Assembly (NCBI RefSeq): GCF_037176765.1
Contig: NC_090022.1
Coordinates: forward strand, 71,038,709 to 71,102,708
DNA: 64,000 bases
Direction: 5' to 3'
Source: Anolis sagrei
Lineage: Eukaryota > Chordata > Lepidosauria > Squamata > Anolidae
The first letter of the stretch is position 1, and every line of letters starts with the position of its first letter. Made by a program: the position numbers and the translations under genes. Below the pieces are notes generated by a model. The model was not told the DNA's origin and made no database searches. It saw only the letters and a list, made by a program, of their open reading frames with translations. Of this stretch, positions 20,984 through 32,447 are shown piece after piece.

Positions 20984-21117
20984 CCCCCTTTACACTGCCA
21001 TGTAATCCAGTTTCTGACTCTGTTTTGAATTGGCTTATATAGCCGTGTAGACTCATTTAATCCAGTTCAATGCAGATAATCTGGATTCGGAAGCTGGATT
21101 ACATGGATCCAAGATAT
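20984..21117. mobile_element. MITE fragment ('CACTGCCATGTAATCCAG')
   Basis: It begins CCCCCTTTACACTGCCATG and contains repeats of 'taatccag' and 'cagataatctgga' in both orientations, typical of another squamate palindromic MITE. The right end is unclear. Confidence 0.45.
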
Positions 21118-21481
21118 GGTCACACAGCGGGTTTCATGGCTGAGCGGGGATTTCAAACCCCAGAGTTGGTACAAGGCTCCAGCCACTTCCCCATATTGCC
21201 TCTGGAAGGAGGAAGGAAAATAGTGCTTTCCATTTGTGCGTTTCCATGTCTTCCTCTCAATAGGAGCAGGCAGGACTGGGCAGCCTGAGAGAAGTGCCAT
21301 TAACCTGGAAGTTGTTTTGCAGGCAAGGACTGAATGAGCTGAAAAGCAGCTCAGGAGAAGAGGGACAGAGATTGCTCCAGCGGCCAGGAAGAATGGTCTG
21401 AAAATGAGTGGAAGCCGTGTCTGCTCTAGAATGAGTTCATTTTGTGAGGGAATGAGAGGAAACAGAGTTCCTCTCAACAGA

Positions 21482-21763
21482 GAGGAAACAAACAAGGACA
21501 TCTAATTACCTCTCAACAAAAGATTGCTCCAGGCACTGCCAGGCAATCAAATGCTAATCAAGGTGATCAGTTGAAACATTCACACCTAGCTCCAGAAGAC
21601 AAGAGTCCTTTGTCCCACCCTGGTCATTCCACAGATATATAAACCCTTTTTCCTAGTTCCAACAGACCTCACTACCTCTGAGGATGCTTGCCACAGATGC
21701 AGGCAAAACGTCAGGAGAAAATGCCTTTAGAACATGGCCATATAGCCCGAAAAAACCTACAAC
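21482..21763 (+). mobile_element. Longer copy of the same retroelement module
   Basis: Sense-orientation sequence leads through 'cacagatatataaaccc' (TATA-like) into 'gacctcactacctctgagga' and the shared arm 'gcaggcaaaacgtcaggag' ... 'tatagcccgaaaaaacctac'. It shows what lies upstream of the arm in this family. The left boundary is approximate. Confidence 0.5.
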
Positions 21764-22230
21764 TCAGTCATGAACCTTGAAGAGAAGTATTACGTGGCAG
21801 TGTTCTATATGCACTCGACCTTTAGTCAATTCACTGCCAGCCATTCAGTGCTCTTTCCTCATTCCTGAGTCACTGTGAGAGAGGCAGAGATGATACTGTA
21901 AGTAGTAGTGTTGTACCAGCTCTGCTGTTAGTTTTATCTAGTTTTATCTTCTGTTTGTTTTAATTATGGCATTCCTCCCCACCATGGTAGTCAATAAAAA
22001 AAAACACAGCACATTAATTTTGCTATTTTCCTCCATTTTGCCATTGTTTGCTCTCTTGTATTTGGTTCATGCTTCTGTTTACATACCCTTTCTTCAAATT
22101 CTTCAAAATCTGGAAAAAGCCCAAAACACCTTTAGTACTAAGCATTTTGGATAAGAGAAACTCAACCAATATATACTGTATTTATTTCATTCTAAGATAC
22201 CATCAACTGTAATTTCAGTCCCACCAATGG

Positions 22231-22273
22231 AATATGTGTGTGTATGTGTGTGCGCGCGCACCCACCCACCCAC
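22231..22273. repeat. (TG)n(CG)n(CCCA)n simple repeat
   Basis: TG units pass into GCGCGCGC and then CCCACCCACCCA, a purine/pyrimidine-alternating tract able to adopt Z-DNA. Confidence 0.85.
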
Positions 22274-23285
22274 AAATTTTAGAGATATTTTTATGGGGAA
22301 TATGTGTCTTATAACACTATGTAACATGATTGTTGGTCTGGGTTATAAATGTCATTTCCTAATTCGTTCTATCATAAGAACATGGAAAAAGTTATTAAAC
22401 TGCAAAACCTTTGTTTTTGTGGGATATGCTGCAGCACATTTTGTTATAGTTTTTCAGTGAATATCTCATCAAGTCTCAACCAATTTAACATAGCTTGTGG
22501 CAGCCACAAAACGTTTCTGGAGTATCACATCTACTTTCAAAGTAAGCATTGCACAATTAAACAGTAATAACACTTTCAAACCAGGAACAGAATTTTTTTC
22601 AAAGTGTTTACATAGTGTAATTGAAGAAATAGGCTATTTTAGGATAATCTTCAATCAAGGGATTGTTTTAACTCAGGCCCAGCACAGACCAAGTTGATAC
22701 TGAGCAGGGGTTCCCTTTATGATTTTGTCAGCTCTACATAGATGGTTTTTCTGGTATTGACTGGCAAACCATTATCTCCACTTTCTTTATTCTTCCCATA
22801 GAAACAGAACATGTTTGTCTAAACTGGTAGACAAATAAAGCAGCACTGAGATTATAAAGCAAACAGCACTATTTGTTGTTCTTTAATAGCACTTTGTTTC
22901 TGGGAGACTCAGGAATAGGTTCCCATTTTCTCCTCACCCCAAGAGGTGCTGCTGGCACTCCTTGGGGAGTCTATGAAAGCCTGCTTCCTCAGATGCATTC
23001 TTTTCTAGGAAATGGAAAACAGCTCCCTCTTGTGCATTCTAGGAGAACTGCCAGTAAGTCTTGACAGGCAAAAGTTGTTGCTAGAGTGGTTCATAGGACA
23101 AGACAGACAGGGCACGAACTGTTCTTGTGCCTTCTCTGACCCATTACTGCAAGCATATGGGATAGCATATGAATACCAAATATAAGTGTGCAAAAGGGTC
23201 TTGTAACACGTTAGAGAACCAAGTTGGTAGTATATGCTTTCATAGACTTAGCCTACTTCGTCAGATGCATTCCTCTTAGGATATA

Positions 23286-23546
23286 TATACACTGAAATTA
23301 ATGCAGTTTGTTACCACTTTTTGGTACCACTTTAAATGACATGGCTCAATGCTATGTCAATCCTGGAAGTTGTAGTAATTGGATACCATTCAAACTGCCA
23401 TGGCTTAATGCTCTTGAATCCTGAGTTGTAGCTGCCAAAGACTGGTGGTGCCTCACCAGCAGTCTTTGACAGCTACAATTCTCAGGATTCAAGAGCATTA
23501 AGCCATGGCAGTTAGAGTGGTAGTAAATCGCATCAATTCTATAGCA
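23286..23546. mobile_element. Long-inverted-repeat MITE, diverged copy
   Basis: It shares 'aattaatgcagttt' near the left end, 'catggctcaatgctatg', and complementary inner arms ('agcattaagccatggcagtt' against 'aactgccatggcttaatgct') with the element at 20362. The right end decays near 'catcaattctatag'. Confidence 0.65.
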
Positions 23547-23778
23547 TTAGGTTTGTGCACAAATTCATTTTGAACATTTGCCTTCAGTTTGTTTGAAAGC
23601 TCATAATAGCATGGACTCCACCGCCATTTTTTTACTGGCCACAACAGAACAGTGGCTGTCAAAAATCATCTGCTTTTGGTTTCTTTTGGTTACACGTTGA
23701 GTGCAGGTATGGAGACAGCCACTAGAAGGAAAAGGGTCCTAGGAAGTGAGGTTTCTTAAGCTCTCTCTTTAAAGCCAG

Positions 23779-24294
23779 TAGGGCTGGGCGGTTTCGTTTC
23801 GTTAATTCGTAATTCGTTAAAAATTCGTTATTTTTTTTGTTAACGAAGCGATAACGAACCATTCTGGAGCAACTTAGAAACGAAACGAATTTTTCAATTC
23901 GTTTCGTAAATGCTTCGTATTTCGTTATGTATTCGTTTTGTTATTGGTTTGAGGTCGTTTCGTTATTATTTCCGCATGTCTGGGGCAAGTTTTATAGTTG
24001 TTTTTTGTTTAATTAGTGAAAAAAAATTATAATATCACACCAACAGTCAACAACAGAGGGAGAGGAAAGCTTCAGAAGTTTTTTTAACGTATTGCGCGAT
24101 CGCGGCCGCCATTAACGAATCAATTCATTATTGTTTCGTTATTGTTTCATAATTTTTTTACCATTTACGAAATTTTGTAAATATTGAACTTTTTTAAAGG
24201 AAAATTTCGGAATTCTTTTAAATATCGAAATGCAAAAAACCCCAAAAAACGAATCGATTTTAGAAACAAATTTTTCTGTTGTTACCCAGGCCTA
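23779..24294. mobile_element. 516-bp hAT element rich in TTCGTT/AACGAA
   Basis: It begins TAGGGCTGGGCGG and ends CCCAGGCCTA, inverted ends flanked by perfect 8-bp duplications AAAGCCAG (23771-23778, 24295-24302). The interior is AT-rich yet full of CpG as the words TTCGTT and AACGAA in both orientations, very unlike its surroundings. No ORF. It has the hAT hallmarks, but I do not know the named family. Confidence 0.75.
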
Positions 24295-25640
24295 AAAGCC
24301 AGGTCTCCTCTAAAGACCCCCCCCCCCTCCCATTGCCACCAATGGACCAGCTAGAAAACGAATCTTTCGGCTTCCCAGAGTGAAAAAAGATTTCTGTTCT
24401 CCCGAATTCCTGAGGCTCCCGAGAAAAGGATCGAGATCCCCATCGAAATCCGGGACACTGAAACGGATCACGGTTTATGCTACCACATTTTTTCTCTCCG
24501 TCTCTAAAATGCCACACATTTTCTTTGCATACTGATATTTCAGATTAAGAAAGCTATGTCTTTGGATATTTTTAAATGATTTTTTATTTATTAAGAACGT
24601 AGAATTATAATATTTACAATATCATAAAAAGGGGGTATAGTCAGGAGTGGGGGTAGGGGAATACTACTGCAAGTAAATAGAAACATAAAATAGTAGAAAA
24701 AGAAAAGTAAAAAAATATGTAAGCTATGTCTTTGAATATTGAATAGCTTTCAAAACCATATTAACTAACACAGCAGTTGCATCTTTGTTAACTTAAGAAT
24801 GGTGAAAAGGTACACAAATCAAAATTGGGATTTTTTTGCAAGGACCTTAGGATTTTAAATCCAAATTGCCCCCCCCCCAGCTGTAAAATCTTAGACTATT
24901 TAAAATCACCTGATATAGTCACCTCTTATTTTTTTAAAAACCCTCCTAGAAACATGAAATCTATATGCTTATCTGTACAGATACAAAGTTTCCGCAGTCA
25001 CTCACCTCTAGTGGAAGAGATCTTTCTTTGCCACACATCTGATAAATGTAGGTGCAAAGAGGCACCATCTGTCTCTCTTGTCATTTTTCAGTAACATCTC
25101 CCCAGTATTTCAGGATGGGGCACATGAGGTTGAAATCAGTTCTGGAGATTGCAGGCAATAACCTTTGGTTCTTCTGTATACTTTTCTAGGGGACCTGCAC
25201 CATTTCATGCTGGCCTTATGAAGCCTTACTCAGTTTTTGTTCATATGAAAGCTGTCGCATGTCCCATAAAGCCCCTCCCAATTCTGTGATTTTACTTTGG
25301 TATCAATATACATTGAAAATAAAAAGGTGCCAATGCTAACTTGTATCTCTGCTGTTCTTCCTGGTAAGAAAGTAAGGCCACTGGCAAGTTCTGGTCTTCT
25401 TCATGACATAGTTGAACTTGTTAAAAAAGATACAGTAGCCAGGAAAGGCAAAAGGGCCAAGTACACTCATCTATTAGTTCTGAAGCAGTACTTCATAAGG
25501 CAAGGATGGGTAGTTACTGGCTCTCCATCTGTATTGATATGTAGTTCTTGTCATCCCCACCCAGCATCGCCAACAATAATAGGCGGTGTCAGTTATAAGG
25601 CTTGGAACATCAAGGATTCCTCACCTCTGTTCTAATCAGT

Positions 25641-25770
25641 TAGAAGACACCACAGGGGCCATCCAGTCCAACCCCATTCTGCCATGCAAGAACACACAAT
25701 CAAAGCACTCCTGACAGATGGCCAGCCAGCCTCTACTTAAAACCCCCCAGAGAAGGAGACGCCAAGAGCT
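25641..25770 (-). mobile_element. CR1-type LINE 3' end, antisense
   Basis: The minus strand carries the CR1 tail; on + it reads 'ggccatccagtccaacccca' and 'gaagacaccacaggggcc'. It is similar to the copy at 1-165 in reverse. Confidence 0.65.
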
Positions 25771-28300
25771 AACCTAATCAAGTGGTTTTTCCTTTGCTGA
25801 ATCTGTATTTCAAGTAGATTGAGGTCACTCCAAGTTTAGGGAATTCATAGCCCAAGAGCAGGTTTCGGTTGTGGGCTTGTCTATAGGCATTGCATGTATG
25901 AAGTCCGAGAAAACAAGGTTGCTTTTCATGTAATCTCCGTCTGCATTGTTCCGACTACACTGCTTTGATATGCGAGCATTAACTGCTCAGATCTAGACAG
26001 TGAGGCAGAATGTGTTGTGCAAAGGATGTAATGGAACAGCTTTGGTGGTCCTATCCTGCATAGGAAAATTCTGAATGAAAATATGCATCTTCACCCACAG
26101 ATGGTGAAGGCAGTAGGGAACAGTGGATGACATTCTGTGTTGGTTGCTCTTCGTGACTGTTTCAGCTTTACAGTATACAGTTGAATTCAGTGCTGACTGA
26201 AGTGCACAAATGGCAAAGCTCTGGATTTTTGCCTGCAAGCAGCAGCCTTAGTATTTAATCTTAACTACAGCTATTTTGCCCATGGGGCTTGCTATACTGC
26301 AGAGGCAAATTGCTTGATTTCTGTTGTGATAATTTTTATTTAATGAAAATATTGCAAACTGCATGACAATCGTCCTAGCTGGACTTCTTGAGAAGAGATC
26401 CAGCAATGACTGATTTCATTTTTAGAACCACTCTCTCCATGCTCCCAATTCACTTAGTTGTTGTTGTTGTTTGCAACAATATTTAAGGGGAGGTACTTGG
26501 GGTAGGGAGATTCCAACAACTCTGTGGGAAAAATTAACAGTAAAAAGTAATAATAAAAAAGTAAAATGGTACTGTGGCGGATCCCTGCTTGTGTTTGGCC
26601 CTTTTTATTTTTTTTATTCATATTTGAACAGAATTACAATTGTATATGATCAAATAATCTATACATTAAACAGCATTAAAATAGACAATATTCATAAGTC
26701 AGTCCTTATATATAAATGCAACAAATTATAATTTCTTAGAATCAGTATGTTGAAATAAATATCCCAGGAGGAAAAAAATAAAAATAATTCAGTTGCATTG
26801 AAAGGCTTCATGAGTGCACTCATTTAATTCATATAGTAGGCAGATGTCCAGCCTTTGGAGAGAGTAAAACATCTTTAAAAGGTTACAAAATGGCGCAGGC
26901 AAATAAATTGTGTTGCTCATTGCCAATGTCACAAGGTCTATCCAACACTCCCATAACCACATTTATATTATACTGGGAAGGAATACCGCATAATCCTAGC
27001 AATTCAGTGTTGCTGTTCCAGGGGCTAGAAAATGTGATTTTTACACAAGAAATGTGTTAAACATACGAAAAGATGCTTGATGTCCTGCACAGCTATAGTG
27101 CAATATACTGGCCTTGAAATATCTTTGTAACCTGCTCAAATTAGGTACAGAGTGAGATGTGCCAGGGCCTCCCACATTCAGCAGTATATCCCACTACACT
27201 TATTTGCCAGCTAAAACCTAACAAAAGCTTGTGTGTTGAGTCAAGTTGCCCTGAGCTAAACCAACATTATACCATTATATCTAGATTGACCGGTCAGGTT
27301 TGGCTCCTTTCTATCCCTAAAATTGAAACTGATCGAAAAAGTAACTACAGCATATTCAAGGCAAGTCTCTGTGTGTTATGACTCATTTGTGTGTGGTTTC
27401 TAGTTTTGTATTTAACTGCTGTAATTATTGATATAATCACAGATATTGAACAGTTATGTTTATGATGGAGAACCTATTCTTTTGATCCTGGGTACTTGTG
27501 GACAGGACATGCTGTTCTGCCACAGGTAGGGGAAAAGAGTTGCAATCCAAAGGTACTTCCTATGCTGCTAGAAATGGATCATGTAGTGATAGTTCAGATA
27601 TAGAATATATTTCTGGACTGACAGCAGAACTAATGTTGCTCATGACTGGCAACAGATGGGGGCAGTGTCAAGCTATTTCAGTGAACTTGGAACTGACTGC
27701 CGCAGACTACTATGGCCTTAAAGAAACAATCCAGAAACAGTGAAAATCCACGTGAGTGTTCCAGTAGGCACTTTACTTCAGAAACGAGTGGGTTATTTTG
27801 CCTCTCTCAAGGCCTCACAGAGCCAGAAGAAAATCCTTCTAGTCAACAGCAGCTCTTTTTCCTCTTGCCATGAATATCGACTTTCCTTTAGTGATAACTG
27901 TTGACAATTTGTTTTTTAAAAAATAAAATAAAATGATACCCCAAAATCAGGTGGAATGTTTAAAACGGGTTAACACTGCTGAGTAAAACAGGGCTGTTTA
28001 AGAGTCAATGTTCACATTAATTTCCTCATGAAATATATTGTAGCAATTTCCCCCCTTTTCCCATTTCTTCAGAAGTTTCCCACTCCCAGACTTCTAGGTA
28101 ATTTCCTTTGACATAACTTGAATATTAAATGTAAAAGGAGATCAATAAAATATAAAGTGCATCCTCTAATTTACCTAGGACTTAAGAGAAACTGGGAAGA
28201 TAAACTGGCCATCTGAATAAATATCTCTGTGATACTCAGAGAGCACATCTGCTCAATGCTTTTTAGGATCAGTATTAATCTTTAATTCCACATCACAGCG

Positions 28301-31300
28301 GTTGAGTGAATTGGGAAGGGAAGAAAAATCCCTAAACAAAACATATTTACACCTAAAATTCACATCACTTATTTGTTGATTCCAGAAACATGCTATCACA
28401 ATATATACAATGAAATATCTTGACTCTGGTACAAATATTTTTGTTTGTTTTCCTTTGTTTGTTTTTTCTTACAGTTAATACAGGTTTTCTGAACATGAAT
28501 ACACGAAAAGAGAACTGGTTAGAGGGATTTGCTTTTTTAAATAACAGATTGCGATAGGTTAAAAACACATTTACAGGGCAGAGTACCAGTCAGACATCAC
28601 AATCTATACATTTTTTGCTCAGATTTCCTGTATAAATACATAGCATTCAAGTGGGATATTTACACAGAAATAAAAAAGTGGGCAGTAATCAACATGATGT
28701 CCCCTCCCCAAATTTCCTGCTGTTATTTTTCCTCATGTAGGATAAGATTTAGTCCCCTCTTTTAGGATTAAATAAGAGGAAAAAAATGAGAGTGGGAATA
28801 CTTGTGGGGGAAGGAATTCTTGTACTTTGTTATTGTAACAAAATGCAAATATATTACCTACTGCTACTGCACGATGGAACAAATTCCTCCTGTTTTTCCA
28901 CCACAGATGTCTCTGCAACTCCCCCTCCCTCTAGACAAGGGGCAAGAAGAACATAGTTTGGAGCAGTTTATACCTTTTCCAAGGCACCATGATTGTGTGT
29001 GCTATTTTACTCTCCAAAAATATTAAAAAAATATTTTCCATTTTCCTCTCTGTCTCCAAAGAATTTATTACTATGCTTTTTATAGGAATTCTGGCTTTCT
29101 AAGCCATGTCAGCACAAACCCCATGCAACATGGTTTGAGAAATCTACTAAGCAATTTGAATAATACAGCATAGGACATCCAGTTTGGCAACTGGACTGAC
29201 CTCTGCATTACACTTTGTGGCCCTGATTTACTGTATATGACGCTAAATTTCACACTTACCAATTGAAATACACTGGAAATTGCATCGTACACATAAACAC
29301 AAAACAGCACAACCCCCTTTTAAAAGCCACTTAATACAGACACATACATAACATTGTGTAGAAATGTGAAAACGATGGTTCCCCACATAGATCCTTATGA
29401 ACACATAGCTAAACTTGCCCCTCTCCATAAAACTTGGTGATGATGAGAAAAGGATGAAAGCAGCTGGTATATGTTTATATCTGTCAACTTGCTGGGAGGG
29501 GGGCATACTGTCAGAACCTTTTCCTCTCTGTATTCAGGCTGCAACCATTCCTGAGTGCACTGACTTAGGAAGCAAGTCCCAGACAACTCAGATGAGTCCC
29601 AGTTCTAAGTATGCATGATCAGGATTGCACTGCCAGTCTCACCATACTCTTAAAAGAGGGGGCTATTTCAGAATCCACCTGGTGGATAAAATGTATTGTG
29701 ATCAGTGGAGAAAATCCTCCTGGTAGATTAAATTTATCCTGCTTAAAATTCTAATATTAACATGGATGTTTATCTTCTATATTTAAATTGTGCTTGCCAG
29801 GGGATATTTCTGGTGGCCACAGAAAGCCACCACTCCTAGTAGGATAAATGCTCCTTGTGAGACAAAAGTAGGAGGGAAGGACCTTTTAATTAGTGCCGGC
29901 TGAAAAAGGAAAACATCCCCCCCCCCCCCCCCGGCATGCTGGTTAGTTAAAATATAAGGGCAAAAGTTTTACATATTTGCATTGGAGAGAGCTTAGACAA
30001 ATCATTATAGAAAATCAACCCAGTCAAAATAAGTCATACAGGGGTGCACTACCACCTTCATTTGTTTAGGGAAAGCGATTTGTTTGTTTATCATGAATGT
30101 TGTGATTGAATGAAGTAAATAGTTCAAGATTCTTTATTTCTAGTGCATGCAGACATCTGTTAATGCAATAGGCCTGCTCCTCTTATAGCTCTGCTGAAGC
30201 TAAAATCTTCAGTGATTTGGACAATACGTGGGAAGTTGCAGGGAGAACTCATTCTGTTTTGTCTATTCTCTTGGCAAATGGACACAGCTGGATTTCTTAG
30301 CCATTGCTAAATTTCGACACTGGGCTAATCCTTAACGTATTCTGTGCTCTGATTCATTTTTAGAGTAACATGTTTCATAATGTGCTTTTGGGTATCATTA
30401 TGAAAAAAGAAACAAAAGTAAACTAAAGCAAACTTTAAGCAAATAGGTTTCTTCTTCTTCTATTTCTTGGGCAGAAAGACAACAAAATTGGATCTTAAAG
30501 ACAGCCTTACCTTTTTAAAGGTAGTGGGATAAGATAGTTATAAAGAAACTATAATGTTCTTTAACTCTGAATGTGTAGTTAAATGTAATTTGTTAATTTT
30601 CATCACATTAGCTAGCATGTATCATTATTTCTTTATATGCTTTCTGTAACCTTATTTCAATTTTTGTTATATATGTAGCTTATGGCAGCATGTTCCACAG
30701 TTCCTTTAGTTAAAAAGTACACTGTTGGCATGGAAAGGAAATTGGCTGCTCTTGTTCTTGAACAGACATACATACAGTGTCTCTGTTCAATTTCACAATC
30801 CCCAGGAGTAGGTAATTACTTTAGGTCATCTTGTTAAACATAAAAAATTAAATGGATTTTTGTTTTGTATTCTCTGTACAACCTTTAAAACTCCTGTCTC
30901 TATAGTGTTACAAACCTATTGTTACTTTGTTACACTGGATCGAATGGAGGTCCTGTGATCCAATAGCAGTGAGAGGTTTGGGGGTGAGGCGGCACAAGAG
31001 AAGACATAAGTTTGGACAATGCCGATATCCAGCCTAGTCACAAGGGTCAAATATGTGCTCAAACTGTCTTTTATTTTAGCTCACATACCTAGTTGCTATG
31101 ACAATAAGCAATTACTAGCTTACTTCCAGAATAAAAATGCTAGTCCCACTAACCAGTATAGATTTTGCCAGAGAAAGGCCACAGGTCTCAGGATTAGGTA
31201 TTTCCCTCATACTGTAGGCATTGGTAAATACAGACAACAGTGACAATGGGGAAAGCAGGAAATCGAAGCTTGTGACAAACCATGACAAGTTTGTATGAAA

Positions 31301-31943
31301 TGAAACCTTAACACCGAAATGACAGCCAGTAAGCACTGGTTAGATTGCTTCAACACACCTGAGGCAATGCAGAGAACCCCTCTGCAAAGTTTTTACCTCA
31401 AGTCTGGAATATCCAGTTTTTTCTATAGCAAATGTCAATGCCTCTAAACTGTGTACCTTCTGGCTTGACACTTCATGGATTCCCTGAATAAGAAATGAGC
31501 ATTCACTTACTACAGCAAAAAAACACATTCTTAGTGCAACTGCTTCAACTTGTGCGCATCTCAATAGTGGGAAGAAAGCTTGTAAAAAATGCCACATTCC
31601 CCCTCCAAAGTCTAATACTCCGTTTCTGCAAATACCTATAGCGAATGTCATATATTCCTTCCTACTGTTTCACAACTGTAGAAGGAATGAAGCACCCACT
31701 GCAAAAAAAAGGGCAAACTCCCCCCCCCCCCCACCCCCAAACTACCAAAGGTCTGAAAAGTACAAAATTAAATAAAGAGGAAAGCAGCAACCATACATGC
31801 TGGCCCCAGTCATTCTCACAGCAGCAGAGAATAAACCAGTTCATTCCCCCCTTCCCTTCACTTCTCTGAAGTCTCATACTATAAATCCCTTCTGTTTCTT
31901 AGGCCTGGAATGATCATGCAAACTGTTCTTCCCATAGTATTGC
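28301..31943 (-). other. DOCK3: Probable DOCK3 3'UTR region
   Basis: Directly downstream of the DOCK3 stop lies 3.6 kb of largely repeat-free DNA with only a poly-C run (29917-29933) and another at 31713-31733. DOCK3 has a long 3'UTR in mammals. Minus-strand AATAAA words occur at 30133-30138 and near 29067; which one is used cannot be told. Confidence 0.35.
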
Positions 31944-32447
31944 CTACTGCTCGCTGATGCCGTGTTCCCAGGCCACCCTGGCCTGCTCCTCTTTTGCACC
32001 ACCAATTGGCTGGGAGATTTTGCGATGCAGGGCTCGATGTTTGTCTTCCTCTTCCAAAATCATTACCTCATTATCCATGTTTGGGAGACGGGAGTGATAC
32101 GGTTTTGGGGGTAGAGCTGGAGGGTCTATTGCATCCTGAGGAATGACTCCGGATGGAGCAGAGTGGCTTCGGCATGGCTGGGATTTGAGAGTTTCCAGAA
32201 CATCAGGCTCTGAGAGACTGTACCTGACGGGGAGGTAGGGGGTCTCTAAGTCTTCATCAGTATTCCAGGCCTGGCTAGGGACAGAATCCATGGTGTCCGT
32301 TCGAGGAGGGGGTTCGGATGAATGTCCAAAGTTGCTCTCACTTAATGAGGAGACTCCACTGCTGGCGCTGCCTGAAAGGGTAGAGTTGCTTCCATCTAGG
32401 CCAGACTGGGGACTTGTGGGCGATGCGGGTATTGGGTGAAGAGGTGA
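31944..32447 (-). CDS. DOCK3: DOCK3 last coding exon
   Basis: 168 codons including TAG (31944-31946), acceptor TTGAATAG (32448-32449). It codes SPLHPIPASPTSPQSGLDGS, a Ser-rich stretch, and PPALPPKPYHSR, a PxLPxK motif of the kind bound by the Crk N-terminal SH3 domain, ending AWEHGISEQ. The middle part is close to human; the last 60 residues are more diverged. Confidence 0.95.
   Translation of the reverse strand, partial: SPLHPIPASPTSPQSGLDGSNSTLSGSASSGVSSLSESNFGHSSEPPPRTDTMDSVPSQAWNTDEDLETPYLPVRYSLSEPDVLETLKSQPCRSHSAPSGVIPQDAIDPPALPPKPYHSRLPNMDNEVMILEEEDKHRALHRKISQPIGGAKEEQARVAWEHGISEQ

Larger units (their letters stand above)
21764..28300. other. Intergenic MANF-DOCK3
   Basis: I see no gene here. 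Recognisable pieces are a TG/CG/CCCA simple repeat (22231-22273), a MITE (23286), a 516-bp hAT element (23779) and an antisense CR1 tail (25641). From 21780 to 23280 and 25780 to 28300 only AT-rich sequence without clear signals is visible. Two similar T/A-rich stretches (24570-24740, 26590-26770) may be old LINE remnants. Confidence 0.55.

Noticed and set aside
24260-24517. Short minus-strand ORF with CpG-rich text next to the hAT element
   Set aside because: No homology recognised; probably part of a repeat in which the hAT copy sits.
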